Shown piece after piece: positions 51,369 to 59,988 of a stretch of DNA of 64,000 nt (position 1 is the stretch's first letter; each line of letters begins with the position of its first letter). The notes below the pieces were generated by a model that ran no database searches, had not been told where the DNA came from, and saw nothing but the letters and a program-made list of their open reading frames with translations. The DNA lies in NCBI GenBank assembly GCA_964401935.1, contig CAYOAL010000014.1, forward strand, positions 1 through 64,000. Direction: 5' to 3'. The DNA comes from JAPYTK01 sp964401935. GTDB lineage: Bacteria > Myxococcota_A > Polyangia > Polyangiales > Polyangiaceae. The position numbers and the translations under genes are program-made.

Positions 51369-52259
51369 GTGCTCAAGAGAGGGCTTATCGGCTGCAGCGC
51401 GATCGTCGTGCTCGTTGGCAGCTGCGTGCTTCCCTGGGATACCTACGATCCTCGGCAGGGGAACACCCCACCAGGAGGCGCGGCGGGCTCGGGAGCGGTT
51501 GGGGCCGAGGGCGGGAGCGCCGCCACGGGGGGCGACGGGGGCGCGGGCGGAGGCGGCGCGGCTGGAGGTAGCGGCGGCGCGAGCGAGTGTGTGGGGGCGC
51601 CGGACGGCACGTCGTGTGGATCGGACGTGGCGAGCGACTGCGATCGCGCCGACGCGTGCCAGGTGGGCGTGTGTGAACCGAACCTGGCTCTCGATGGCGC
51701 GAGCTGCGGCGACTGCGCGAGCGGCTACTGCGACGCGTGCAGCGCGGGCACCTGTGCGAGCTGTCTGAGCACGCCCGGCGCGTTGACGACCATGTTCGAA
51801 CACAACGGGTCGGCCGACGGGATCATGTTCAACGTGGAGGCGCTCGAGAAGCTGCGCATCACCGGTCTCAGCCTGAACCTCGCTGCCGGCTTCAGCGGTG
51901 CGTTCGAGGTGTACATCAACCCGGACGGCGGCGTTGGAGACGAGGAGGACGCCGCCAAGTGGACGCTGGTGTTCTCGAAGGACCTCACCTCGGCTGGCAC
52001 CAACACCCCAACGTTCATGTCGATGGCTGGCTCCGAGCTCGAGCTCGCCGCGGGGGAGACCCTCGGCCTCTACGTCACCAGCACCGCGACGGCACAGAAC
52101 GCTCAGCTCTACTTCACCGAAGGGACCACGGCCGGGGACACCGCGGTGACCAACAGCCAATTCGCGATCAAGTACGGCAACCGCCTCGAGTACCCCTTCG
52201 TGCTCTTGAGCGCGGTGAAGCTCTGGAGCGGCACCGTCCACTACGAGCTCTGCGACTGA
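51369..52259 (+). CDS. Gly-rich, Cys-rich surface lipoprotein
   Basis: The protein has 296 residues and starts at GTG. The signal MLKRGLIGCSAIVVLVGSC gives a lipid-anchored protein. A Gly/Ala-rich linker (residues about 35-75) of the kind common in Polyangiales surface proteins comes next. A Cys-rich segment (about 75-135; CVGAPDGTSCGSDVASDCDR and similar) follows, then a beta-rich C-terminal domain (FEHNGSADGIMFNVEALEKL to WSGTVHYELCD) with alternating strands. It is probably exported to the cell surface. The function is unknown. Confidence 0.7.
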   Translation: MLKRGLIGCSAIVVLVGSCVLPWDTYDPRQGNTPPGGAAGSGAVGAEGGSAATGGDGGAGGGGAAGGSGGASECVGAPDGTSCGSDVASDCDRADACQVGVCEPNLALDGASCGDCASGYCDACSAGTCASCLSTPGALTTMFEHNGSADGIMFNVEALEKLRITGLSLNLAAGFSGAFEVYINPDGGVGDEEDAAKWTLVFSKDLTSAGTNTPTFMSMAGSELELAAGETLGLYVTSTATAQNAQLYFTEGTTAGDTAVTNSQFAIKYGNRLEYPFVLLSAVKLWSGTVHYELCD

Positions 52260-52324
52260 AGGTCCGACCGACATGGCCTCGCGGGGCCCCTCGAGGCGAG
52301 TCTTGAGGTCTTGAGTTTGGAGGA

Positions 52325-52337
52325 GGGGGCTGCCCCC
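52325..52337. terminator. G/C hairpin downstream of the lipoprotein gene
   Basis: GGGGG (52325-52329) and CCCCC (52333-52337) flank a three-base loop, preceded by TTGAGTTTGGAGG. It resembles the hairpin after wza at 15381, which is also preceded by GAGTTTG. It may be a terminator or a member of a small dispersed repeat family. Confidence 0.25.
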
Positions 52338-52367
52338 CACTCGATAGGTCCATCAGGTTCTCAGCGG

Positions 52368-52436
52368 TCAGCGATCTTTGGCGGCGACGGCGTAGCGGGC
52401 GAGGAAGAGGGCGATGAGCTCACGCTTGAGCGATGC
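52368..52436 (-). pseudogene. Possible 3' remnant of a deleted minus-strand gene
   Basis: On the minus strand, 52436 down to the stop at 52368 encodes a protein-like C-terminus (SLKRELIALFLARYAVAAKD then R-stop), with codon use like neighbouring genes. No start or upstream part exists; the sequence abuts the truncated oxidoreductase gene. It is a candidate deletion junction in which two genes lost their 5' parts. Confidence 0.25.
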
Positions 52437-53275
52437 GGCAGGGCCGACCGCTGTGGGGGAGATTGCTGATCGGCCTCACCGGACCGCGAAAGAAGTTCCG
52501 TACCCTCGGCACCGAGGTGGCGGGAGTGATCGACGCGGTGGGCGCCGAGGTCACGCGTTTTCGTCCTGGGGATCGGGTGTTCGGCTTTGCCGGCTTTCAC
52601 ATCGGGGCGAACGCCGACTATTTCTGTCTGCCCGAGGACGCTTCGGTCGTGTCGCTGCCCGACGGGGTGAGCTTCACGCGTGCTGCGGCCGCCGTCGACG
52701 GACCGACCACCGCGCTGTTTTTTCTGAGGGACAAGGCGCGGCTCCAGGCTGGGCAACGGGTGCTCGTCGTCGGAGCGTCGGGGAGCGTCGGCAGCTACGC
52801 GGTGCAGCTCGCCCATCGCATGGGCGCACACGTCACCGGGGTGTGCAGCGGCAAGAACGTGGGGCTGGTGCGTAGGCTCGGCGCCGACGAGGTGATCGAC
52901 TACACCGAGGAGCAGCTCGGGGCCCGTGACGAGCGCTACGACGTGGTGTTCGATGCGGTGGGCAAGCGCTCGTTCACGGCCTGCCGCCCGGTGATGCGCG
53001 AGCGGGCGCTCTATCTCGATCCGACGTTCATGCTCGAGAGCCTGTGGCGCTCGGTGGTGCAGGGGCCTTGGACCCAGCAGCGGGTCGTGCTCGGCATGTC
53101 GGTCGACAAGCGCGACGCCCTCGTCGAGGTGGGCGAGCTGCTCGCCACCGGCGCGCTCGAGGTGTGTATCGAGCACACGTACCCGCTCGAACACATCGCC
53201 GACGCGCATCGCCACGTGGACACCGGGCACAAGGTGGGCAACGTGGCCGTCGTCGTGCACGAAGCCGTGTCCTGA
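52433..53275 (+). CDS. NAD(P)-dependent zinc-free alcohol dehydrogenase/quinone oxidoreductase, N-terminally truncated
   Basis: The protein has 280 residues, against roughly 320-340 usual for this MDR subfamily. It has GTEVAGVIDAVGAEVTRFRP then GDRVFG, VLVVGASGSVGSYAVQLAHR for NADP binding, GADEVIDYTEE, and the C-terminal LEHIADAHRHVDTGHKVGNV. The first 50 or so residues, which complete the substrate-binding GroES-like domain, are missing: an in-frame TGA lies just upstream (52427-52429). The gene is probably a 5'-truncated remnant, or encodes a protein with impaired activity. Upstream is a minus-strand gene remnant, consistent with a deletion. Confidence 0.7.
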   Translation: MRQGRPLWGRLLIGLTGPRKKFRTLGTEVAGVIDAVGAEVTRFRPGDRVFGFAGFHIGANADYFCLPEDASVVSLPDGVSFTRAAAAVDGPTTALFFLRDKARLQAGQRVLVVGASGSVGSYAVQLAHRMGAHVTGVCSGKNVGLVRRLGADEVIDYTEEQLGARDERYDVVFDAVGKRSFTACRPVMRERALYLDPTFMLESLWRSVVQGPWTQQRVVLGMSVDKRDALVEVGELLATGALEVCIEHTYPLEHIADAHRHVDTGHKVGNVAVVVHEAVS

Positions 53276-53338
53276 GGGCTCGTTCCCGCGTCCGATTCCA
53301 GGTGACGCTCGACCGCGGCGCGCGCTGGCCGTAGCGTC

Positions 53339-54850
53339 ATGGCTCCGAGGGGGAACGTGACGCACCACCAGACCAGCACGGCATACCGGATCATCTTGGC
53401 GCTGTTGCGCTTCATGGTGCGGGTGTTCTTTCGGCGCGTGACGGTGAGTGGGATCGAGAAGGTGCCCAGAGATGGTGGGGGCATCGTGGTGACGTGGCAC
53501 CCCAACGGGCTCATCGATCCGGGGCTCATCCTCACCAAGTTTCCCCGGCGAGTTGTCTTTGGGGCTCGCCACGGGGTGTTCAAGTGGCCGGTGCTTGGAT
53601 CGCTGATGCGCCAGATCGGCACCGTCCCCATCTATCGCGCGTCGGACCTGCCGGAGCTGGACGCGGCCGCCCGCAGCGAAGCCAACAAGAAGAGCTTGAG
53701 CGCGCTCGCCGCCGAGATCGCAGCGGGCTCGTTTTCTGCACTATTTCCGGAGGGGATCTCTCACGACGCGCCTCACCTCAAGGAGCTGAAGACGGGGGCC
53801 GCGCGCTTGTTCTATCAGGCCTCGGAGGCGGCCTCGCCCGACCGGCAGCCGGTGATCGTCCCGGTCGGCCTGCACTACGACGACAAGGATTTGTTTCGCT
53901 CGAACGCGCTGGTGGAGTTCTTCGAGCCGATGCAGCTCCCCGAAAACCTGATGCCCAAGCCGGGGCTCGACGAAGCGGCGCGGCACGAGCAGGTGCGAAA
54001 CCTCACCCGCGAGATCGAGCGCGTGCTCGAGGGAGCGTGTCTGGCCACGGAGAGCTGGGAGCTCTACCACCTGATGCATCGAGCGCGCCGGCTCATCCGC
54101 GCCGAGCGGGCGAAGCGGGCCGGGCAGAACCCTGGCCGCTCCCACATCGACGAGCGAGTGCTCGGGTTTGCTCGCATCCGCGCCGCGTACGAGGCGCTCA
54201 AAGACGCTCAGCCAGAGCGGGTCGCCGAGCTGGTGCAGCGTGTCGATGACTACGACGAAGATCTGCGCGCTCTTGGGGTTCACGACCACGAGCTCGACCG
54301 ACCGCCGCCGCTCTCCGGGGTGTTCTTGAGCGCCTTGTTCGCGCAGGTGGTGGTGGTGTACCTGCTGCTCCCGGCGCTCGTGCTCCTCGGGTATGTCGTC
54401 AATGGACCGGCGGCGGTTGCGCTCATCTTGCTGACGAGGGGCTTCAAGAAGAAGAAGAAGGACGAGGCGACGATCAAGCTGCTCGTCGGAGCCGTCTTGT
54501 TTCCGCTCCTGTGGATTGGCGTGGGCTTCGCGGCCGCCTATGGGCACGACGCGCTGCACGCGGTGTATCCGGCGCTGCCGGCCACGCCTCTTCTGGCCGG
54601 TGTTCTGGTCGGTCTCATGAGCGCGGTGGGCGGCGTGGTCGCGCTGCGATACCTGATGTTCGCCCGCGAGACCTGGCGTGCCATGCGTGTGCGCCTCACG
54701 CGCAAGATGCGGAGGCGCTGCATCGCGCGCCTGCTCGACGAACGAGGCCGCCTCCACGACGCGCTCGTGGCGATGTCGGAAGAGGCGCAGGCAAACGGTC
54801 TCGAGCTCCCCGGTGCCGTGCTCGAAGACGGTCGTGTCGCCCGCGTCTGA
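53339..54850 (+). CDS. PlsC-type lysophospholipid acyltransferase with C-terminal membrane domain
   Basis: The protein has 503 residues. The acyltransferase domain (about 35-230) has WHPNGLIDPGLIL, a variant of the NHxxxxD motif seen in bacterial G3P/1-acyl-G3P acyltransferases. It also has GTVPIYRASD and LFPEGISHDAPHLKELKTGA, then PVIVPVGLHYDD. The C-terminal part holds three to four transmembrane helices (VVVVYLLLPALVLLGYVV, LLVGAVLFPLLWIGVGFAA, LLAGVLVGLMSAVGGVVAL). It probably acylates a glycerolipid at the inner membrane. It follows the truncated oxidoreductase gene by 63 bp. Confidence 0.88.
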   Translation: MAPRGNVTHHQTSTAYRIILALLRFMVRVFFRRVTVSGIEKVPRDGGGIVVTWHPNGLIDPGLILTKFPRRVVFGARHGVFKWPVLGSLMRQIGTVPIYRASDLPELDAAARSEANKKSLSALAAEIAAGSFSALFPEGISHDAPHLKELKTGAARLFYQASEAASPDRQPVIVPVGLHYDDKDLFRSNALVEFFEPMQLPENLMPKPGLDEAARHEQVRNLTREIERVLEGACLATESWELYHLMHRARRLIRAERAKRAGQNPGRSHIDERVLGFARIRAAYEALKDAQPERVAELVQRVDDYDEDLRALGVHDHELDRPPPLSGVFLSALFAQVVVVYLLLPALVLLGYVVNGPAAVALILLTRGFKKKKKDEATIKLLVGAVLFPLLWIGVGFAAAYGHDALHAVYPALPATPLLAGVLVGLMSAVGGVVALRYLMFARETWRAMRVRLTRKMRRRCIARLLDERGRLHDALVAMSEEAQANGLELPGAVLEDGRVARV

Positions 54851-54887
54851 GCGTCGCTGTGGCTCGCTCGCTCCCTGGTGCGCGGCG

Positions 54888-55661
54888 TCAGGGGGCGTGG
54901 CGGTAGGGGGAGGAGGCGTTGGCGTTGGCGATGGCGACGGCGCGATCCTCGAGGCGCTGTGCGAGCGACACGAAGCCGTGCAGGGCGGCGAGCTCGGCGC
55001 CGCGTTGAGCGGCCTTGGGGTGGTCGTGGTCGTCGAAAGGGCGGGCGTCGCGCTTGGCGCGGAGCCACTGCCCGAGCGCCCTCACCTCGGTGTCACGGTG
55101 CTCGAGGAGAGCTCGCTCTGCGCGCAACCGGCGTTTTTCGTCGGTGCACGCGAGAGCGGCGCGCGCGAGGAGCACGACGCGGTAACGCTCGATCTCCTCG
55201 GTGCGGAACTTCGGCAGGGCGAGCAGGCGATCGAGCATCTCGCGGGCCCCGACGGTGTCGCCGAAGCGGAGCTCGATCTGGGCCTCGACACACGCCCGCA
55301 AGCGCGCCGCGGGGCCGAACTTGCCCAGCTCGCGGGACATGTGAAACTGCGCCGCGTCGACGTCTCCGATGAGCACCTCGAGGGCGGCCACGCCGAACGA
55401 GTCGAGCTCTCGCAAGCGCCGTTGGCTGCGTGCGTGGAGGATCTCGTGGGCTCGGTGGGTGTCCCACGTGAAGACGGCGTCGAACGCTTCGCGTTGGTCG
55501 CGCCGCACGAGGTCGACCAGCCATCCGAGCGCGAGGCCTGCCACGACGCCGATCGCCAACTTCACCGCGAGGGGGGCGTCGGGCGCCTTCGCCGCGGCCA
55601 CGACGAAGCTCAGCGCCATGCCGGCTGCGAAGGCGAGGAGCCACACCACGACGCGGTTCAT
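54888..55661 (-). CDS. Membrane protein with two N-terminal helices and helical-repeat domain
   Basis: The protein has 257 residues. Two N-terminal transmembrane helices (VVVWLLAFAAGMALSFVVAA and AVKLAIGVVAGLALGWLVDL) precede an all-helical cytoplasmic domain of about 190 residues with TPR-like spacing (FGPAARLRACVEAQIELRFG, VGAREMLDRLLALPKFR). No catalytic motif is present. Met18 of a longer open frame is chosen because it begins the membrane helix. It is convergent with the acyltransferase gene. The function is unknown. Confidence 0.65.
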   Translation of the reverse strand: MNRVVVWLLAFAAGMALSFVVAAAKAPDAPLAVKLAIGVVAGLALGWLVDLVRRDQREAFDAVFTWDTHRAHEILHARSQRRLRELDSFGVAALEVLIGDVDAAQFHMSRELGKFGPAARLRACVEAQIELRFGDTVGAREMLDRLLALPKFRTEEIERYRVVLLARAALACTDEKRRLRAERALLEHRDTEVRALGQWLRAKRDARPFDDHDHPKAAQRGAELAALHGFVSLAQRLEDRAVAIANANASSPYRHAP

Positions 55662-55735
55662 GGCGCCGCTGGGGTCGAGGGAGGGGCGCCGTCCTGAGGA
55701 TCGCGAAGGCACCGCGCCGCGTTCATGGCTTCATC

Positions 55736-56854
55736 TTAACCCGTCCGTGTGTTCCGGGTCCGCCTTCGAGGGCGAGCCAGAAGCCAACCCGCCGCGCCTG
55801 CAGCTACCATCGCTGCCGCGGGGTAGGCGAGGCGGGAGGGGTCGTGCACCGGAGGCCGCTCCGCCTCCAGGACGAAGCGGTCGTCCACCACCGCGTGGAG
55901 ATGATCCATCGTCAAGAGGTCGCGCTGCAGGTTGGGATAGAGCGGGCGCGTGCGCATGGCGGCGTCGGCGGTGGGTCGCAGCGACTCGGGGAGCGCGGGT
56001 GCGTAGAGCCTGGCGATGGTCTCGAGCTCGGCGAGCGGCCGCTCGGGAAACATCGCGTGTAAGGCGGCGGCTGCGGCTCCGAACGTGGACGCTGCGCGCG
56101 CGGCGCGGGCCGTGGTGACCAGGGCGTCGACCAGCGCCTGCACGACCTCCGGTTGCTCGTCGAGCATCGTGGGGGTAGCCACCAGGGCGTGGATGAGCAG
56201 CCCCCCGAGCGCCGGCACCTCGCCCGCCGACTGGTTGACGTAGAGCGCCGCTCCCTGGCCCACGAGCGCGCGCTCGAGGAAAGGTGTGTGCGCGTAGAGG
56301 GCGTCGACGTGGCCGGACTCGAAGGCGCGGTTCTGCTTCGGGCCGGGGAGCTCCACCACCTCGAGGTGATCGTCGGCGAGCCCAACTGCCTCGAGCAGGG
56401 CCCGCAGCCGGAGCACCGGTCCAGGGGCGACACCCACCTTCTTCCCGGATAGAGCAGCCATGCGCTCGTGGAGTGGGGCCGTCGGCGGGGGCAGCTCGGC
56501 GGCCAGCGCTGCGCTCACCACCAGGTTGATGGGATCGTGCGCGAGGAGGTTGGCGATCACTCGCATGGGGAGGTTCTCGGATGCCGCCGCGAGGTAGAGC
56601 GGCGCGGGCAAGATCGCGAACGGGGCCGCGTGGTTGGTGAAGCGCTCCACCGCGAGCCTCGGGTGGGGCGCGACCACCGCCTCCGGTGTCACGCCTCGCT
56701 GCGCGTAGGCTCCCGTTCCGAGCGCGAGCCAGTGCGCGAGGAACTGCAGGTTGTGGCCATCGGGCACGATCACCCCGACCGCGTGCGCGGCGGCTGACGG
56801 GCGGGCCAGCGTGGCGCTCGCGACGGCGAAGCCCAACTGTCGACGTGAAATCAC
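55736..56854 (-). CDS. ABC-type substrate-binding protein (NMT1/SsuA-like)
   Basis: The protein has 372 residues and starts at GTG. The N-terminus (ISRRQLGFAVASATLARPSA then AAHA) looks like a Tat/Sec signal with twin arginines. The mature part has the NMT1/SsuA-like pattern: GVIVPDGHNLQFLAHWLALG, KKVGVAPGPVLRLRALLEAV, FESGHVDALYAHTPFLERAL. A C-terminal hydrophobic helix (AAAMVAAGAAGWLLARPRRR) may anchor it. No permease or ATPase genes are adjacent. It faces the TonB-receptor operon across a regulatory gap, so it may share a substrate with it, possibly a nutrient or metal chelate. Confidence 0.8.
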   Translation of the reverse strand: MISRRQLGFAVASATLARPSAAAHAVGVIVPDGHNLQFLAHWLALGTGAYAQRGVTPEAVVAPHPRLAVERFTNHAAPFAILPAPLYLAAASENLPMRVIANLLAHDPINLVVSAALAAELPPPTAPLHERMAALSGKKVGVAPGPVLRLRALLEAVGLADDHLEVVELPGPKQNRAFESGHVDALYAHTPFLERALVGQGAALYVNQSAGEVPALGGLLIHALVATPTMLDEQPEVVQALVDALVTTARAARAASTFGAAAAALHAMFPERPLAELETIARLYAPALPESLRPTADAAMRTRPLYPNLQRDLLTMDHLHAVVDDRFVLEAERPPVHDPSRLAYPAAAMVAAGAAGWLLARPRRRTRNTRTG

Positions 56855-56928
56855 GTAAGCCGCGACGTAGCACGCCGCGCCGGCGTTCGCGCTTCGGTTC
56901 GAGCCGTGTGAACGATGTGTAACAACGT

Positions 56929-56946
56929 TCTCACAGGTCTGTGAGA
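56929..56946. promoter_or_regulatory. Inverted repeat TCTCACA-N4-TGTGAGA, candidate operator
   Basis: Perfect seven-base arms around GGTC lie in the 126-bp gap between the divergent substrate-binding protein and the lipoprotein-TonB operon. The repeat is 35 bp before the operon's GTG. The gap is AT-richer than flanking genes. A dimeric repressor site controlling both directions is plausible; it does not resemble a Fur box. Confidence 0.45.
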
Positions 56947-56980
56947 TCTGCGAACGCAGGTCGCGCGGTACCGTCGGCAG

Positions 56981-57382
56981 GTGCAAGCGCGGTCCAACCT
57001 GCGCGGGTTCGTCGCGTCGAGGGCGAGCGCCGCCATTGTCGTCGCGTGGTTCGCGGGGGCCGGCTGCGCCGACGAGGATCCAGCCTGTTTCGAAGGCGAG
57101 TATCGCCGATGCGCGTGCGCCGATGGTGCGCTCGGTTATCAGCGTTGCGCCGGCGCCGCCTACGGGAGCTGCGACTGCGGCGGCACCACCCCCGGCATCG
57201 AGGGAGGCGCCGGGGGTGCAGCGGCGCTGTTCGAGCCGTGCATCGAGAGCTCGGGTTGCGCGAGCGAGCTGTGCTTCGAGTACGGCGTCGGCCCCCACTG
57301 CACCGAGTCGTGTGCCGCCGACGAGGACTGCCCCGAGCCCTCCCAGGGGTGCTCGGGCGTGGGAGTGTGTCGGCTCCCATGA
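56981..57382 (+). CDS. Cys-rich lipoprotein, partner of TonB receptor
   Basis: The protein has 133 residues and starts at GTG. The signal ends at AGAGC (lipobox-like). The mature part has many cysteines. Its C-terminal half (ELCFEYGVGPHCTESCAADE followed by DCPEPSQGC) matches the lipoprotein at 59601-59951 (ECYPFGMGPRCSIPCPANPA followed by DCPNEGQGC), so the two are paralogues. Its stop overlaps the TonB receptor start as ATGA. It is probably an outer-membrane-anchored accessory or surface lipoprotein of the uptake system. Confidence 0.75.
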   Translation: MQARSNLRGFVASRASAAIVVAWFAGAGCADEDPACFEGEYRRCACADGALGYQRCAGAAYGSCDCGGTTPGIEGGAGGAAALFEPCIESSGCASELCFEYGVGPHCTESCAADEDCPEPSQGCSGVGVCRLP

Positions 57383-59604
57383 GCGCCGCCGCGAGGTGGA
57401 TCTCGGTGGCGGGTTTCGCCCTCGCGAGCCTGGGCACCGTCGCGGCGCGGGCCGACGACCCGAGTGAGGAGCCCAGTCACGAGGAGGACGCCTCCGACGA
57501 AGAAGAGCCGGTCGAGGTGCAGGTGATCGGACAGAAAGCGGACAGCATGCAGCGCATCCCGGGCTCCGCCACGCTCATCCGCCCCGAGGAGGTGGAACGC
57601 GCCCAGGCGCTGGACGCCGCGGAGCTGTTGCGCCGGGTGCCGGGGGTGAACGTGCGGCAGGACACGGGCGCCGGGGGGCGCCTCGACATCGGTCTGCGTG
57701 GCCTCGATCCTGGTCGCAGCCGCCGGGTGCTGATGCTCGAGGACGGAGTGCCCATCGGCAACAACCCCTACGCCGAGCCGGATCTCTACTACTCGCCGCC
57801 GATCGATCGGTGGCACGCGCTGGAGGTGCTCAAGGGGAGCGGCAGCATCCTGTTCGGACCGCAGACCGTGGGTGGCGTGATCAACGGCATCACGACGCCC
57901 GTTCCGCGCCGTCGCGTGGTCCGCCTCGAGGCCCAGGGCGGGCAGCGTGAGTACTTCCAAGGGCTGGCCCGGTACGGCGACGACTTTGGAGGCGGTCGGG
58001 TGCTCACGCAGGCGCTCTACCGCCGCGGACAGGGATATCGGAGCCAAGGCTTCTCGATCGTCAACGTGCTCGCGAAGGCGGCGTTCGACACCGGCGACGC
58101 GGGGACCCTCACGATCAAGCTCGGCATGCACGACGAGACGGCCGACGCCGACGACGTGGGCCTCACGAGCGCCATGTTTGCGGCTACGCCGCGGCGGCTC
58201 ACCCTGGCGCCTCACAACCACGCTGCGACCCGCCGCTTCGACGTCGCACTCACCCATGAGCAGGAGCTGAGCGAGATCGCTTCGCTGCGTACCCTCGCAT
58301 ATGCCTACACGCTCACTCGGCAGTGGCGCCGGCAGGTCTACGACCGCTACCCCGTGGATGGCCGCGCCTACGAGCGCATCGTGGGCGACACCGAGGTGCC
58401 GGGCGGCGCGATCTACTTCCGCTACGACAACCGCATCCTCGATCGCCAGTACGACGTGGCCGGGCTCGAGCCTCGGTTGGAGCTGCGCTTCGCCACCGGC
58501 GACGTGGATCACACCCTCAGCTTCGGTGGCCGCGCCCTGGTCGAGGCTGCCCACTACGAGCAGCGCGAAGGGCAGTCGCCGCGGAGCGACTCTGGCGCGT
58601 TGGTGCTCGATGAGCAGCGCACCACGCTCGGGTTCGCCGGCTACGTGCAGGACCGGCTTGGCTTCCTCGACGATCTGTTGTTGGTGACCCCCGGCGTGCG
58701 CATCGAGCACGTGCGCTACGCCTACGACGTGGGCCGCTTGCCGAACGCGGACGGCGCCGTCGACGTCGACGTTCAGGCCGACAACCACGACACCGCGGTG
58801 ATCCCCGGCGTGGGCATGACCGCGGGCGCGCCCGACTATCACGGGTTCGCCGGTGTCCACGTGGGCTACGCGCCGCCGCGGGCCGCGAGCTCGATCCGCG
58901 CGGAGGGACCGAGTGTTCAGCTCGATGAGGAGCGCAGCATCGCCTACGAGCTCGGCGCGCGGTTGCGAGGCGTGCGCCGAGGTGAGCTGCTTACCGAGCG
59001 GCTCTGGGAGCTCGAGGCCACTGGCTACCTGAACAACTTCGAGAACCAGATCGTGCCTGGCACCGATGGGGCCACCACCGAGCTCGTCAACGGAGGCCGC
59101 ACACGGCACCTCGGTCTCGAGGCTGCAGCTGCGTTGGGCGTGGGCCACATCTTCCGGCTCCCGCTCACCATCGACGTGCTCGGCCGCTACACGCTTTCGC
59201 GTGCGGAGTTCGTCAACGGTCGATTCGCCGGCCGGCGCCTCCCCTATGCGCCGAGCCATCTCGCCAACGCCGTGCTCGATGTGAGCCACGACATCGGCCT
59301 CGGTGGGCAGCTCTCGTGGTCGTTCGTCGGCGATCAGCTCGCGAACGACGCCAACACCGTCGAGCCAGACGTCACCGGGCGCACGGGTCGAATCGACGCC
59401 TACCATCTGCTCGACGCCGGCGCTCGCTACACCGAGGCGTGGACGGGGCTCACCGCGAGCGTGAGCATCAAGAGCCTGCTCGACAAGCCCTTCATCATCG
59501 CGCGCCGCCCCGAAGGGATTCACGCTTCCGGGTTTCGCCAGGTGACCTTTGCGCTGCGCTGGGACTACGACGCGGCGCGATTCAACGAGAGGACAGAGAG
59601 ATGA
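57379..59604 (+). CDS. TonB-dependent outer-membrane receptor (FecA/siderophore-like)
   Basis: The protein has 741 residues. It has a signal peptide (AARWISVAGFALASLGTVAA then RA). An acidic segment precedes a TonB-box-like EVQVIGQ and a plug domain (LIRPEEVERAQALDAAELLR, VPGVNVRQDTGAGGRLDIGL, RGLDPGRSRRVLMLEDGVPI, VLKGSGSILFGPQTVGGVIN). A 22-strand-type barrel ends in FRQVTFALRWDYDAARF. The pattern fits siderophore/iron-citrate receptors of the FecA type. It overlaps both flanking Cys-rich lipoprotein genes by 4 bp, forming a tight three-gene operon. The substrate is unknown. Confidence 0.92.
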   Translation: MSAAARWISVAGFALASLGTVAARADDPSEEPSHEEDASDEEEPVEVQVIGQKADSMQRIPGSATLIRPEEVERAQALDAAELLRRVPGVNVRQDTGAGGRLDIGLRGLDPGRSRRVLMLEDGVPIGNNPYAEPDLYYSPPIDRWHALEVLKGSGSILFGPQTVGGVINGITTPVPRRRVVRLEAQGGQREYFQGLARYGDDFGGGRVLTQALYRRGQGYRSQGFSIVNVLAKAAFDTGDAGTLTIKLGMHDETADADDVGLTSAMFAATPRRLTLAPHNHAATRRFDVALTHEQELSEIASLRTLAYAYTLTRQWRRQVYDRYPVDGRAYERIVGDTEVPGGAIYFRYDNRILDRQYDVAGLEPRLELRFATGDVDHTLSFGGRALVEAAHYEQREGQSPRSDSGALVLDEQRTTLGFAGYVQDRLGFLDDLLLVTPGVRIEHVRYAYDVGRLPNADGAVDVDVQADNHDTAVIPGVGMTAGAPDYHGFAGVHVGYAPPRAASSIRAEGPSVQLDEERSIAYELGARLRGVRRGELLTERLWELEATGYLNNFENQIVPGTDGATTELVNGGRTRHLGLEAAAALGVGHIFRLPLTIDVLGRYTLSRAEFVNGRFAGRRLPYAPSHLANAVLDVSHDIGLGGQLSWSFVGDQLANDANTVEPDVTGRTGRIDAYHLLDAGARYTEAWTGLTASVSIKSLLDKPFIIARRPEGIHASGFRQVTFALRWDYDAARFNERTER

Positions 59605-59951
59605 GCCCCACATTCCGCGTGGCCGCGCTGGCGGCGCTCCTCATGGCATGCGGCGCAGCGTGTAGTGATGACGGCCCCGAGGTGGCGGTGGGAGGCGCAG
59701 GCGCCACTTCCACCAACGCTTCGGGGGCCGCCGGCATGGGCGGTTCGGGTGGCGACGGGATGTGTCTCGCCTTCGGGGACTCCTGCGGCGCCGACGACAC
59801 CTGCTGCGACGCGGCCGGCGTAACGGGCGAGTGCTATCCGTTCGGGATGGGTCCGCGGTGCTCGATTCCGTGTCCGGCCAATCCCGCCGACTGCCCCAAC
59901 GAGGGCCAGGGCTGCAACGCGATGAGCCCCGCCTACTGCAAGCCCCCCTGA
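59601..59951 (+). CDS. Cys-rich lipoprotein, paralogue of the operon's first gene
   Basis: The protein has 116 residues. The signal MSPTFRVAALAALLMACGAAC ends at a lipobox cysteine. A Gly/Ala/Ser linker is followed by a Cys-rich module (SCGADDTCCDAAGVTGECYP and MGPRCSIPCPANPADCPNEG then QGC) shared with the 56981-57382 product. It overlaps the TonB receptor stop as ATGA. It probably sits at the outer membrane beside the receptor. Confidence 0.75.
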   Translation: MSPTFRVAALAALLMACGAACSDDGPEVAVGGAGATSTNASGAAGMGGSGGDGMCLAFGDSCGADDTCCDAAGVTGECYPFGMGPRCSIPCPANPADCPNEGQGCNAMSPAYCKPP

Positions 59952-59988
59952 GGTGGACGTTGAGGAGCGGCGGGTGTAGCGCTGGCCG

